NCBI RefSeq assembly: GCF_000526695.1
Contig: NZ_JAGO01000001.1
Coordinates: 1 to 64,000 of the forward strand
Direction of reading: 5' to 3'
Length of the DNA stretch: 64,000 bases
DNA from: Carnimonas nigrificans ATCC BAA-78
Lineage (GTDB): Bacteria; Pseudomonadota; Gammaproteobacteria; Pseudomonadales; Halomonadaceae
Below the pieces are notes generated by a model. It ran no database searches. It had not been told where the DNA came from and was given only the letters and a program-made list of their open reading frames with translations. The position numbers and the translations under genes are program-made. Every line of letters starts with the position of its first letter. Position 1 is the first letter of the stretch. Positions 52,860 through 62,125 of the stretch are shown here, piece by piece.

Positions 52860-55124
52860 TCAGAAGCTGTAGCTAAGTGAGGCTACTGCACTGCGTGGCG
52901 CTCCATAGATGTTGAATGTGCCGAGTCCACCAACGCGCTCGTAATATTTCCGGTCGAAAATATTGTTCACGTTGAGCTGGCCGCGCAGGTTGGAAGTGAA
53001 GTCATATGCGAACATGGTATCGACTGTCGCATAGCCCGGTGCATTCACGCCCTGACTTGAGTGGAAGCTGCTCATGCCGTTGATACCGCCACCCATGGTG
53101 AAGTGGTTGAGCCAGCCACTGTCAAAGGCGTACTGCGTCCACAGGTTGTAGGTGTTTTTCGGCATCAGCAGGAAGGTCGCTTCATCATCTCCCGACTTGA
53201 CCTTGGTATCCAGGTAGCTATAGCCAGCAATCACGTCCCACTGCGGGGTGATACTGCCGGTCACTTCTACTTCGACCCCCTGGTTACGGGTTTTGCCTAC
53301 TGCCGAGTTATAGCTGGCCGAGGTATCCTGTACGCTGGTTGCACGGTTTTTGTCGTACATGCGGTACAAGCTAACTCGCGCATTCAGCTTGTCATCAAGA
53401 TAACTACCCTTGATGCCCACTTCATACTGCTCGCCCTTGCGCGGCTCAATCAGATTGCCGTTTTTATCGGTGTCGGTCTGAGGATCGAATACCTGCGAAT
53501 AGCTGGCGTAGAGCGAATGGTGATCGCCCAGGTCAAGCACCATCCCGGCATAGGGAGTGAACTTGGCATCATCCTTGCGATGAGCGTTGATATCACCGGT
53601 ATCGGAATCAGCATAAACGCGAGAGTTGACGCGATACGAACTCAAGCGGCCGCCGGCAATCAAGGCTAACGGCTCAAACGGGCGGAATGTCAGCTTGCCA
53701 TACAGACCGTACTCTTCGTGGGTTTCGCGGCCATTATGGTATTTAAAGCCGCCCACGCCCTGGCGCGCTGATCCCAGAATATTGACATAGCTGATGTCAT
53801 CAAAATGATCGACACCGCGGAAGCCAGCGCTTGTGGAATCGACACCCGCTTTCCGATCTGACGCGCCATAAATATTCTGCGACTTGCCGGTTTCAGTTTC
53901 GGTGGCATAGCGCTTGTAGTCGGTGCCCACGACAAATTCACTGACATTGCCGAAGGTGCCGAACGGCTGGCTATAGCTGGCATCCAGTGCCAGCGAGTGC
54001 TGACTGACGGATGCTGAAGTACCGGCAGCAGTCACCTGATTGTTTTCATTCACACCCTTCCCACCGGCAAAGGCGTAGTTGTAATCAGTATTACGGTTGG
54101 AGTAACGCGCCCCGATATGGCCTACACCGCCATTTTCGAAATAGTGGGTCAGCTCGCCAATCCAGTCATTCTGCTGGCTGCTGAAATCGTTCCACTTGCC
54201 ACCGAAGTATTTGTTGCGCGGATAGTGAATCAGCTTACCGTTGCGGGTCGGATTACCATTGCTGGGCGACATGTCACGATCGTTGCGCAGAAAACTGACG
54301 CGCGCCGTGGTCGCATCATCCAGATCAGCTTCAATCGTGCCAAAGAAGTTGTTCGAGGTGTTGTCGTTATGCTTGGAAAAACCGTCGGTTTTATTGTTCG
54401 AGACCACCATGCGACCGCGCACGGTGCCTGATTTATTCAAAGGGCCTGAAAGATCGGCTTCCAGGTAGCGCTGGTTCCAGCTACCGTAACTGCCGGTGAC
54501 CTTGCCCTGAAAGGTATCGGTCGGGCGCTTCAGCACCATATTCACGATACCGCCCAGCTCACTGGTGCTATTGAAAAGCCCAGAGGGGCCGCGCAGGATT
54601 TCAGCACGGTCAAATACACCGACATCAGGCAGGGTGCCGTTGATACTTGCCATCGGCGCAGGCAGGCCATCAATGTCGTATTCGTTGTATTCATAACCGC
54701 GCGAGTAGATGGAAGAACGCCCCGCGTCATTGGGAAGAATACGCAGGCCAGGCGTTTTACGGGCGACTTCATCGAGGGTATGGAAGTTCTGATCTTGCAT
54801 GGCATCGCGTGTTATTACGCTGATCGACTGCGGAATATCACGCAGCGCGGCAGGCGTTTTGGTGCCAACCGTGGCAGCGCTGACCGCATACCCCTTGGTC
54901 TGCTCGCTGGGCTGCATGCGATAAAGCTGGTTACCGGTAACGGTGATGGTATCAAGACGCGTGGAGCCTGAATCGGCATCCGCCTCACTGGCACTGGTAG
55001 GCGCTGACGCGTTGGGCGTCGCATTTGTTTGCTGTGCCAGCACCAACGGCGAGGCGTAAATATTTACTGCACCGAAAACAACGCAAGAAAGCGCGCGCAG
55101 ACACTGACAACGGAGATTATCCAT
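52860..55124 (-). CDS. TonB-dependent siderophore receptor (FhuE-like)
   Basis: A 754-residue outer-membrane receptor. A signal peptide (about 1-35) precedes the plug domain, which has TKTPAALRDIPQSISVITRD and TPGLRILPNDAGRSSIYSRGYEYNE, close to FhuE/FpvA-type receptors for coprogen or hydroxamate siderophores. The beta barrel ends in SYSF with a terminal aromatic. I chose ATG 55124 for the signal peptide and an AGGGA about 9 bp upstream; the open frame runs 32 codons further. Fur-type control is likely. Confidence 0.91.
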   Translation of the reverse strand: MDNLRCQCLRALSCVVFGAVNIYASPLVLAQQTNATPNASAPTSASEADADSGSTRLDTITVTGNQLYRMQPSEQTKGYAVSAATVGTKTPAALRDIPQSISVITRDAMQDQNFHTLDEVARKTPGLRILPNDAGRSSIYSRGYEYNEYDIDGLPAPMASINGTLPDVGVFDRAEILRGPSGLFNSTSELGGIVNMVLKRPTDTFQGKVTGSYGSWNQRYLEADLSGPLNKSGTVRGRMVVSNNKTDGFSKHNDNTSNNFFGTIEADLDDATTARVSFLRNDRDMSPSNGNPTRNGKLIHYPRNKYFGGKWNDFSSQQNDWIGELTHYFENGGVGHIGARYSNRNTDYNYAFAGGKGVNENNQVTAAGTSASVSQHSLALDASYSQPFGTFGNVSEFVVGTDYKRYATETETGKSQNIYGASDRKAGVDSTSAGFRGVDHFDDISYVNILGSARQGVGGFKYHNGRETHEEYGLYGKLTFRPFEPLALIAGGRLSSYRVNSRVYADSDTGDINAHRKDDAKFTPYAGMVLDLGDHHSLYASYSQVFDPQTDTDKNGNLIEPRKGEQYEVGIKGSYLDDKLNARVSLYRMYDKNRATSVQDTSASYNSAVGKTRNQGVEVEVTGSITPQWDVIAGYSYLDTKVKSGDDEATFLLMPKNTYNLWTQYAFDSGWLNHFTMGGGINGMSSFHSSQGVNAPGYATVDTMFAYDFTSNLRGQLNVNNIFDRKYYERVGGLGTFNIYGAPRSAVASLSYSF

Positions 55125-55221
55125 TGATACTGATCCCTTGAAGCGTGTGTAGTGTGATGGTTTGAAGTACCGCACCGCCAATGAGCGGTAATGTTGTTTT
55201 GTTTTACGATTAAACAACAAA

Positions 55222-55236
55222 TGATAACGTTTATCA
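55222..55236 (-). promoter_or_regulatory. Fur box upstream of the TonB receptor gene
   Basis: TGATAAC-G-TTTATCA is a 7-1-7 inverted repeat with one mismatch, close to the Fur consensus. It lies about 100 bp upstream of the receptor ATG on the minus strand. Confidence 0.7.
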
Positions 55237-55400
55237 ATTCCATTACGATTATACTTATCGCCTACATGTGGTCCTTCAAGGGTTTCAATTAAGTATTCAA
55301 GGAGTTAGCTGAACGCTTTTCTTCTCCCTGGCGATAGGCGGGCGCGCGGGATAGAGAAATCCATGGGCTGATGGCCATTTCTGGCCCGCACGGAGGCGCA

Positions 55401-56423
55401 TCAGGACATTTGAAAACCGAGTATCGAGCCAGCAGCGGTGGTATTCCACGCCGTCCACGCCAGTGTTCCCCCCCAAAACACCAGCAAGGCACCACCCGCT
55501 AGGGCCACCCAGCAACCGGTTTCCGCCCACCGCTGCCGTTGTGACTCTTTTCCCACCATGACACGCAGTACCAACTTGCGGGCAAAAACCGTCAGTATCG
55601 CCAGCATCGACACGGTAAGCCCTGTACCCAGCGCCATCGCCAGCACGGCCATCACCCCAATCATCCACTGCCCCATCAACGCCGCAACACCCAGCACCAG
55701 CAGAGCGCCACTACAGGGCCGCATGCCCATCGCCAGCACCGCCAGAAGATCATCGCGCCAGCTTACGCCCAGCGCCGTGGTATCGACATGATGCCCAGCA
55801 CAGCAGTGGCACACTTCTCCCTGTAGCGGCGGCGTCGCCCCCTTCATCGTTAGAGCGTTGGAGGGCGCTGTCGAGGCGGGCTGCCATTCAAGCCCCGTAT
55901 AGCGCGTGGGTAGGCGCCTTAAACGACGCAGCTTTCGCCATGCCCGTGCCATGAGCCACACACCCAGCACCATCACCAATCCAAAGCTCAGCAGCTCCAG
56001 ATAGCGAGTGCTGGCAACGGCCCGCAGCGTCGCGACTCCTAGCCCCAGTACCAGAATGGAGACTGCTGCAATAGCGACCAGTGCCTGCAAAAATGCCGCC
56101 AGCATGGAGAGCGCAATTCCTCGCCCTACATGACGCTGCTGGGTCGCCAGATAGCTGGTAATGACCGCCTTGCCGTGACCCGGCCCTGCGGCGTGGAACA
56201 CACCATAACCAAAGCTTAAAAACGCCAGGGCGCCCGCCAATATCATGGAGGGCAGTTGCGTAAAGGAGACAAGGTTGCCCACCAACTGACGATGAAAGTG
56301 CCGCTGCCAGTTCAATACCTTGATAATGAATGTGCCGTAGAGGTGGTCAAAAAAAGGCAGGCTGCACAGCAGCACAATCGCCAGCACCACAATAACCGCC
56401 ATGATGCCTACTCGCCGCGACAT
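55401..56423 (-). CDS. NicO-family nickel/cobalt exporter or transporter
   Basis: A 340-residue membrane protein of the NicO/RcnA family with about six to seven helices. The signature HAAGPGHGKAV is present after helix 2, with a cysteine and histidine-rich loop (CHCCAGHH) in the middle that may bind metal. It probably moves Ni2+, Co2+ or Zn2+. It overlaps the DUF1007 gene by 16 bp, a pair seen in many bacteria. Confidence 0.83.
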   Translation of the reverse strand: MSRRVGIMAVIVVLAIVLLCSLPFFDHLYGTFIIKVLNWQRHFHRQLVGNLVSFTQLPSMILAGALAFLSFGYGVFHAAGPGHGKAVITSYLATQQRHVGRGIALSMLAAFLQALVAIAAVSILVLGLGVATLRAVASTRYLELLSFGLVMVLGVWLMARAWRKLRRLRRLPTRYTGLEWQPASTAPSNALTMKGATPPLQGEVCHCCAGHHVDTTALGVSWRDDLLAVLAMGMRPCSGALLVLGVAALMGQWMIGVMAVLAMALGTGLTVSMLAILTVFARKLVLRVMVGKESQRQRWAETGCWVALAGGALLVFWGGTLAWTAWNTTAAGSILGFQMS

Positions 56424-57100
56424 GACACCACTCCTGTATCGCTGAAGAAACGCCCCAGTCCATCGGGTGCCTGTCCCTGTTGGTCAATCATGGCAGCCTT
56501 GGCAACCAGTGCGGGGTCGGGATCGGCTGACTTAACCTCCGCCGAACAGCCTTGCGGCGCATTGACGAGTTCGATCGGAATATCATCAGGATCGTGAAGA
56601 AATTCAACATAGTAGGTACTGTCGTACACCTGGTAGGAAAACGGATGCTCCGCACTGACCGCCAGAGGTTTCTTGAGCGGTACGTCGAAACTGATGATGA
56701 TGCGCTGGCCCGACTGTTCCACGCGAGGCGGTTTGACCTTGCCAATGGGCAGCTCCTTCCCAGACGTATCGCCACTGAACAGATGGGTGAGGTAGTGACC
56801 TTTTGACAAGGTACGGTTTACATCAGCCGCCAGCCGCTGCTGCCCCTCCTTGCCATCGTTTCGCATCTCTTCAATCAGCGACATGCTGTACATAGGGTCC
56901 ATGAGCCAGACTTCGCGTAGCGCTATCACCTCGCCGCTATCGTTGAAATGTACCTCGGTGCGGTAATCAACCCAGCTATGCGGGTGAGCAATCGCCGGCG
57001 AACAGACACCCGCCAGCAGCGCCACGCTTGAAAGAGCCAGCAGGGCTAGTCTTGCACCAGCGAAAATACGATACAATATAACACTTTTCGATTCGAACAT
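56408..57100 (-). CDS. DUF1007 periplasmic metal-transport partner
   Basis: A 230-residue secreted protein. A signal sequence (about 8-37) is followed by AHPHSWVDYRTEV, with the N-terminal HPH characteristic of DUF1007 partners of NicO transporters. The rest is beta-rich. I chose ATG 57100 with AAGGTG about 9 bp upstream. It probably delivers or binds metal for the NicO protein. Confidence 0.8.
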   Translation of the reverse strand: MFESKSVILYRIFAGARLALLALSSVALLAGVCSPAIAHPHSWVDYRTEVHFNDSGEVIALREVWLMDPMYSMSLIEEMRNDGKEGQQRLAADVNRTLSKGHYLTHLFSGDTSGKELPIGKVKPPRVEQSGQRIIISFDVPLKKPLAVSAEHPFSYQVYDSTYYVEFLHDPDDIPIELVNAPQGCSAEVKSADPDPALVAKAAMIDQQGQAPDGLGRFFSDTGVVSCRGE

Positions 57101-57436
57101 GTGCCGCTGCACCTTCATTAATTTATCGAACGCTAGAGCCACTCAACCTTCTGCACAGAGGACGCCCCAGCGATAATTGTACCGCTCCATTTTTAACGAC
57201 TCGCGCCATAGGTGACGCCCTTCTCCATAGTGCACGATTGAGAAGGTGAACCTGCTCCATTTCACTCCAGACAGACTTTAACCCACTGATTTCTCTCTAT
57301 CAGGCAGGCAGTGGCCAATAGTTTACGGCATGCACCTTCCTGTAAGGATAAGAAAGAGATCATCCATTGTTAGGAGAGAGTCGCTGCTTTGTGCTAAAGG
57401 TGAGTGAATACCCAAACCTTCTAGGGGAGAGCCACT
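57101..57436. other. Divergent control region DUF1007 gene / glycerate kinase gene
   Basis: About 336 bp between two divergent genes. No strong operator or RNA is seen. Confidence 0.5.
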
Positions 57437-58615
57437 ATGCGCGTCGTTATTGCTCCAGACAGCTACAAGGATGCACTTGCCGCCAGCGATGCAGCAGCCG
57501 CGATCGCAGAGGGCGTTAAGCGTGGATATGCCAATGCAACCACCTGCCTTTGCCCCCTCGGGGACGGTGGTGAAGGGACTCTGGAAGCGATTCTGCACGC
57601 TTCCGGAGCTGAGCCACAGCAGTTGGACGTCAAGGATGCCCTTGGTCGCCCAACGACTGCCAGGTGGGGGCTAATTGATCAAGACGGCGTTAGCACGGCG
57701 ATCATCGAACTGGCGGAGGCTGCCGGTTTGCAACAGTTGGCGCCAAACGAACGCGATGCCCGTATCACGACCACCTACGGCGTTGGCGAACTGATTCGCG
57801 CCGCTCTGGATCACCAGATCGACCACCTGATACTCACGTTAGGCGGTAGTGCTACCAACGACGGCGGCACGGGCATGCTCAGCGCGCTGGGCGCACGTTT
57901 TCTGGATAGTGACGGAGAAGAGCTGCCCCCCGGCGGTGCGGCGCTTGCGCATCTGGCAGAGATCGACCTGTCAGCGCTGGACCCACGCCTACAGCAAATC
58001 AACATTCAGGCAGCCGTTGATGTCAATAATCCGCTTACAGGCGAACAGGGGGCCAGTGCAGTGTTTGGCCCGCAAAAGGGCGCCAACGAGAGTACCGTTG
58101 CCGAGCTGGACCGTGCGCTCCAGCAGCTCTCAACCATCAGCCAACAGGTGCTGGGCCGTGACGATAGCACTGTCGCGGGAGCCGGGGCTGCTGGCGGCAT
58201 GGGCTTCGCCGCCAGTGCGTTTCTGAATGCCGAACTGCGCCCCGGAATAGAGCTGGTCACGGAGGTGCTGAACTTTGAAGCGTTACTGCCGGATGCTCAG
58301 CTGGTGATTGTCGGGGAAGGCAGTCTTGACGCCCAAAGTCTGGGGGGAAAAACACCGGTAGGCGCGGCGCGTTTGGCGAAAAAGCACGGCATTCCATGCG
58401 TAGCGCTGGTAGGCAAGCTGGGCGACGGCTGGCAGGGTGTTCACGATGAAGGCATTACAGCGGCCTTTGCGCTGGCGGATGGCCCGGCATCGCTTGAGGA
58501 AGTGCTGCCCAAAACCGCCGCGGCGCTCGCCGACCGTGCTGAAGAGATAATCCGCCTATGGCGCGCAGCTCAAGAGATGTCGCTCTCCTCCTCATCGCCA
58601 TCCTCGCCCTCATAA
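57437..58615 (+). CDS. Glycerate kinase (GarK/GlxK family)
   Basis: A 392-residue glycerate kinase I family protein. Marks are APDSYKDALAASDAA at the N-terminus, CPLGDGGEGTLEAI, LGGSATNDGGTGML and GEGSLDAQSLGGKTPVG. It phosphorylates D-glycerate to 2-phosphoglycerate. GGGGAG precedes ATG 57437. The C-terminus has a serine/proline-rich tail, and its 3' end overlaps rmuC by 46 bp tail to tail. The glucarate enzymes in this window do not produce glycerate, so it serves another pathway. Confidence 0.92.
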   Translation: MRVVIAPDSYKDALAASDAAAAIAEGVKRGYANATTCLCPLGDGGEGTLEAILHASGAEPQQLDVKDALGRPTTARWGLIDQDGVSTAIIELAEAAGLQQLAPNERDARITTTYGVGELIRAALDHQIDHLILTLGGSATNDGGTGMLSALGARFLDSDGEELPPGGAALAHLAEIDLSALDPRLQQINIQAAVDVNNPLTGEQGASAVFGPQKGANESTVAELDRALQQLSTISQQVLGRDDSTVAGAGAAGGMGFAASAFLNAELRPGIELVTEVLNFEALLPDAQLVIVGEGSLDAQSLGGKTPVGAARLAKKHGIPCVALVGKLGDGWQGVHDEGITAAFALADGPASLEEVLPKTAAALADRAEEIIRLWRAAQEMSLSSSSPSSPS

Positions 58616-59967
58616 GAGGGAAGCGGTTTCTTGCTGCGTACCCCCAGTCGGCTCAGGGCCTGTGCCTGGCTGACCAGGCTGCCCTGCCCTTCCGACAAGC
58701 GCTTGAGCGCCTGCTGCTGGCTGGCGTTGGCTCGCGCCAGATGCGTGCCGATATCGTTCAGACTCTCGACAAAGCCGACAAACTTGTCGAGCAATCGCTC
58801 ACCGCGCTTCACGATCAAGCGCGCATTTTCGTTATGCTGTTCAAGACGCCACAGATTGGCGACCGTGCGCAGGCTTGCCAATAGCGTGGTTGGCGTGACA
58901 ATCACCACATTCCGTGCAAACGCATCATGGAAAAGCTGATCGTCATGCTCAAAAGCCAGCGAGAACGCTGCCTCGATGGGCATGAACAGAAACACCATAT
59001 CAGGTGAATTAAGCCCCGGAAGACGGGCATAGTCGCGGCTCGCCAGCCCCTCCATATGTGCCCGCACCGAGCGCAAGTGACGCTTCAATGCCTGAGCGCG
59101 GGCAGCTTCGTCTTCGGCGGCAATGTAGTCACCGTATGCGTGCAGTGACACCTTGGCATCAACGACCAAATGGCGCTGTTCGGGGAGTTTGATAATGGCA
59201 TCGGGCCGTCGCCGCCCTTCATCCGTGGTAAAGGCGACTTCACGCTGATACTCGATGCCCTTGCGCAGTCCCGAACGCTCCAGCACGGTTTCCAGCATCA
59301 GTTCGCCCCACTGCCCCTGCATCTTGCTGTCGCCCTTGAGCGCCTTGGTCAAATTGGTGGCATCTTCGCTGATCTGGCGGTTAAGCGCGCCCAACTGCTC
59401 AAGCTGCGCGCGCAGGCTTGATTGGCGCTGAATGTCCTTTTCGTTGATGCCTTCGAGACGAGAGCGAAATTCCTGAAGCTGCTCTCGCAGCGGTGTCAGC
59501 ATCGCGGTCAAATCAGAGCGGCTTTGGGTGGCAAAGCGCTGGCTGCGTTCATCAAATATCTTGCCTGCCAACTGCTGGAATTCGGTTTTCAGCTGATCGC
59601 GCGCTTGTTCCAGCAGAGCGACACGCTCCTGATAGTGGGCCTGATCCTTGTGCAGCGACGTTTCAAGCTCGGCCACGCGGGTGCGCAAATTCACATTTTC
59701 CTGCTCGGTCTGCCGCTGCTGCTGCACCAGCATCGCCGTATGATCGCGCTCTCGTTCCAGCAGCGCTTCTCGTTCGGCCAGAAAACGCTCCGCCTCATGA
59801 TGAGCGTCACGGCTCTCGGCCAGTGCCTGCTCCATTTCATCATAACGAGCCTGCTGCTCCTTCAGAGCACCTGCCGGCCCACTGCGAGCCCATCGCACGC
59901 CCAGCAGCGCACCTATTGCCAGTGCCAATACCCCAACCAGCATCAGCGTCATATGTGCTTCCGACAT
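58570..59967 (-). CDS. rmuC: DNA recombination protein RmuC
   Basis: A 465-residue protein with one N-terminal membrane helix (TLMLVGVLALAIGALLGVRW), a long coiled coil (about 40-200) and a C-terminal PD-(D/E)xK nuclease-like domain with RRPDAIIKLP and HLVVDAKVSL. RmuC limits inversions and rearrangements. ATG 59967 has GAGGAG 6 bp upstream. It overlaps the glycerate kinase gene by 46 bp at the 3' end. Confidence 0.92.
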   Translation of the reverse strand: MSEAHMTLMLVGVLALAIGALLGVRWARSGPAGALKEQQARYDEMEQALAESRDAHHEAERFLAEREALLERERDHTAMLVQQQRQTEQENVNLRTRVAELETSLHKDQAHYQERVALLEQARDQLKTEFQQLAGKIFDERSQRFATQSRSDLTAMLTPLREQLQEFRSRLEGINEKDIQRQSSLRAQLEQLGALNRQISEDATNLTKALKGDSKMQGQWGELMLETVLERSGLRKGIEYQREVAFTTDEGRRRPDAIIKLPEQRHLVVDAKVSLHAYGDYIAAEDEAARAQALKRHLRSVRAHMEGLASRDYARLPGLNSPDMVFLFMPIEAAFSLAFEHDDQLFHDAFARNVVIVTPTTLLASLRTVANLWRLEQHNENARLIVKRGERLLDKFVGFVESLNDIGTHLARANASQQQALKRLSEGQGSLVSQAQALSRLGVRSKKPLPSYEGEDGDEEESDIS

Positions 59968-60093
59968 TCCACTCTCCTCGCATGAGCGCTCAGTATAGCG
60001 ATCATGGCGCGGAATGCATGAATAGCAGAATTCATCGGCCTGCCAATCGTTTCTACAGATACCGAGAGACCGTTATTCCACCAGAGGGATCGC

Positions 60094-60139
60094 AAAAAAA
60101 GCGTGAGGCCACAGCAATGTTATTGCCGCAGCCTCACGC
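60094..60139 (-). terminator. Rho-independent terminator of the citrate transporter gene
   Basis: GCGTGAGGC (60101-60109) pairs with GCCTCACGC (60131-60139), with an inner GCAAT/ATTGC hairpin. On the minus strand it is followed by T7 (A7 at 60094-60100). It lies about 50 bp after the stop codon. Confidence 0.85.
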
Positions 60140-60187
60140 GATACCCACTTACTTCCCCGCAGGGCGCGCAGTGGAACTACTCTACGC

Positions 60188-61582
60188 TTAGAAATAAAGC
60201 CCCATCAGCCCGCCAAGTAGCAGCAGGTAGAGACTGAACAGCCATATGACCGGGAAGGCAAATCTCAGATGCTTGCCCATCGAGACGCCGGACAGCCCCA
60301 CCGCCAGCCATACTGCCGGTGCAAACGGGCTAACAAACGTACCTGCGTTATTGCCTATCGCCAGTGCGTATACGACCGATTTGGCATCAATGCCAGCCGG
60401 TCCCGTAATCTCCTGCACCACGGGCAGAATGGCGAAGTAATAGGCGTCGGTGCTGGTCAGCATATCCAACGGTACACCGAAAATACCTACCGCAACGTGC
60501 ACCCATCCCAGCGCATCTGCGGGCATCAGCGACGTGATATCACGCGCAATGGAGGTCAGCATGCCCCCTTTATCAAGAATACCGAGGAAGACCCCCGCTG
60601 CTGCAATAATAGCGCCCATATTGAACGCTTGCGGAGCATGGAGTTTGATCATTGCCGCCTGATCGGAGGGCTTGCGCACATTGATGGCAAAGCTGAGGCT
60701 CAGCGCAAGCATGAAGACCAGTGCCGGCGGCAAGACACCTTTCGCCAGCAGCGCGACCACGACCAGAATCAGCACCAGATTGAGCCAGAAATGGCGCGGC
60801 ATGCCTTTGGCGGGCGCGCTCATGTCAACACCGCTGTACTGCACTGCCGCACGTCGCTGCAAACGCTTCAGACTAGGCAGGAAGCCGGTACGCCAGCTCA
60901 CGCTACGCACCGCTTCGGCGGGGATGGGAAGTTCACCAACAATATGAGGCATTGCCGCCTTGTTACGCTTGATACGGCGCTGCTCACGATAGCCGTATCC
61001 TGCCGCCACTACCATCGCACCCGCGACACCCAACAGCTGCACAGGCAACAGGTCATGCCATAACTCCGCAGGACTTACCCCGGTAACCGCTGCGGCGCGA
61101 CCGATCGGCCCGCCCCATGGCACCATGTTCATTACCCCCATGGAGAGCGCTGCGAGCATCAGCATCAGCACCGGACGCATGCCCAGACGCTGATAGAGCG
61201 GCAGCAGCGCGGGGATGATAATCAGGAAGGTAGCAGCACCCGAGCCATCAAGGTGCACAATGGCCGCCAGCAGAGGTGTCATCATGGCGACCAGAATCAC
61301 GTTACCGCGGGTCAGCTTGATGACGCCGTTAACGATGGGGTCGAAAACCCCGCTGTCTTTCATGATGCTGAAAAACAGCACTGCGAACATAAACATGAAG
61401 GCAACGTTCGCTACCTTCGTAATGCCGGCTTCGACAAATCCTCCGATCTCGTTCAGCGAGAAGCCCACAATAAGCGCCCCGACCACTGGCACTACACTGA
61501 GCGCCACTATGGGGCTGAGTTTTTCGGTAAGCAGCGCAGCCACAATAACCGCAATAATGGCCAAACCTACGACTGTCAACAT
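60188..61582 (-). CDS. CitMHS-family citrate/metal symporter
   Basis: A 464-residue membrane protein of the CitMHS family, with about 12 helices. Recognisable segments are AFMFMFAVLFFSIMKDSGVFDP, IVHLDGSGAATFLI and MVPWGGPIGRAA, and the late LDMLTSTDAYYFAILPVV. Members import citrate bound to Mg2+ or Ca2+ with a proton. I chose ATG 61582 (MLTVVGLAII) with GGAAGA upstream; a GTG four codons before lacks a site. A palindrome lies upstream. Confidence 0.88.
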   Translation of the reverse strand: MLTVVGLAIIAVIVAALLTEKLSPIVALSVVPVVGALIVGFSLNEIGGFVEAGITKVANVAFMFMFAVLFFSIMKDSGVFDPIVNGVIKLTRGNVILVAMMTPLLAAIVHLDGSGAATFLIIIPALLPLYQRLGMRPVLMLMLAALSMGVMNMVPWGGPIGRAAAVTGVSPAELWHDLLPVQLLGVAGAMVVAAGYGYREQRRIKRNKAAMPHIVGELPIPAEAVRSVSWRTGFLPSLKRLQRRAAVQYSGVDMSAPAKGMPRHFWLNLVLILVVVALLAKGVLPPALVFMLALSLSFAINVRKPSDQAAMIKLHAPQAFNMGAIIAAAGVFLGILDKGGMLTSIARDITSLMPADALGWVHVAVGIFGVPLDMLTSTDAYYFAILPVVQEITGPAGIDAKSVVYALAIGNNAGTFVSPFAPAVWLAVGLSGVSMGKHLRFAFPVIWLFSLYLLLLGGLMGLYF

Positions 61583-62125
61583 CTTCTTCCACACCCTTTT
61601 TAATTCTAATGAGAGGCGACATTAACCACAGTCGGGCCACTGGTATATGCCCCCTATACCAAAGGTGAAGAGGGGCAGAGCGAAAGAAGGGGGTTACTTG
61701 CGCTCAGCGAATGCCGACACCCTTCATCCAGGAGCGATAAACAGGGCTGTGCCGATATTTTCCGCAGAATCTTAAGGCTAGCTTTAAGCGCTGATACTCG
61801 GCCGTTGAACAGGGCACGCCACCCATTCACTTCAGGCGCTTGCGAGCCGGCAAATATCCGCTATCCGGCCAAGTGGAAGCTGAAGAGCGAAGATAAAAAC
61901 GCTATAGTAAGCAGGTTCGATAGCATAGGCTCGTGCCAGAATTCACTGGGGCTGCTGCCTTGCAACAGTGAAGAGTGGCACCGCCACAATCTGCACTGTA
62001 TCCCATCGTTTGATACAGTCGGAGATCAACATCAGGCTGAGCGTCCGATGGGCAATCGCGAAATTGGTGCGCCTCGGGCAACCTTGTTTATCATCCTCCC
62101 AGATACACCGTGAAACTGGCTACGC
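61583..62125. other. Divergent intergenic region with palindrome
   Basis: About 540 bp between the CitMHS gene and the antiporter gene. It contains an inverted repeat at 61641-61661 near the CitMHS start. The plus-strand frame at 61805-62113 has no good start and is not called. No RNA gene is seen. Confidence 0.5.
61641..61661 (-). promoter_or_regulatory. Operator-like palindrome upstream of the citrate transporter gene
   Basis: TGGTATA-N7-TATACCA is a perfect 7-base inverted repeat 59 to 79 bp upstream of the CitMHS start codon. The form resembles GntR/FCD-type operators. Regulator unknown. Confidence 0.5.

Noticed and set aside
57070-57090. Zur-like TGTTATATTGTATCG sequence near the DUF1007 gene
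   Set aside because: It lies inside the predicted signal peptide coding region and matches only one half of the site.
61805-62113. 102-residue plus-strand frame upstream of the antiporter gene
   Set aside because: No start signal, no hydrophobic or domain pattern, and low-order composition.
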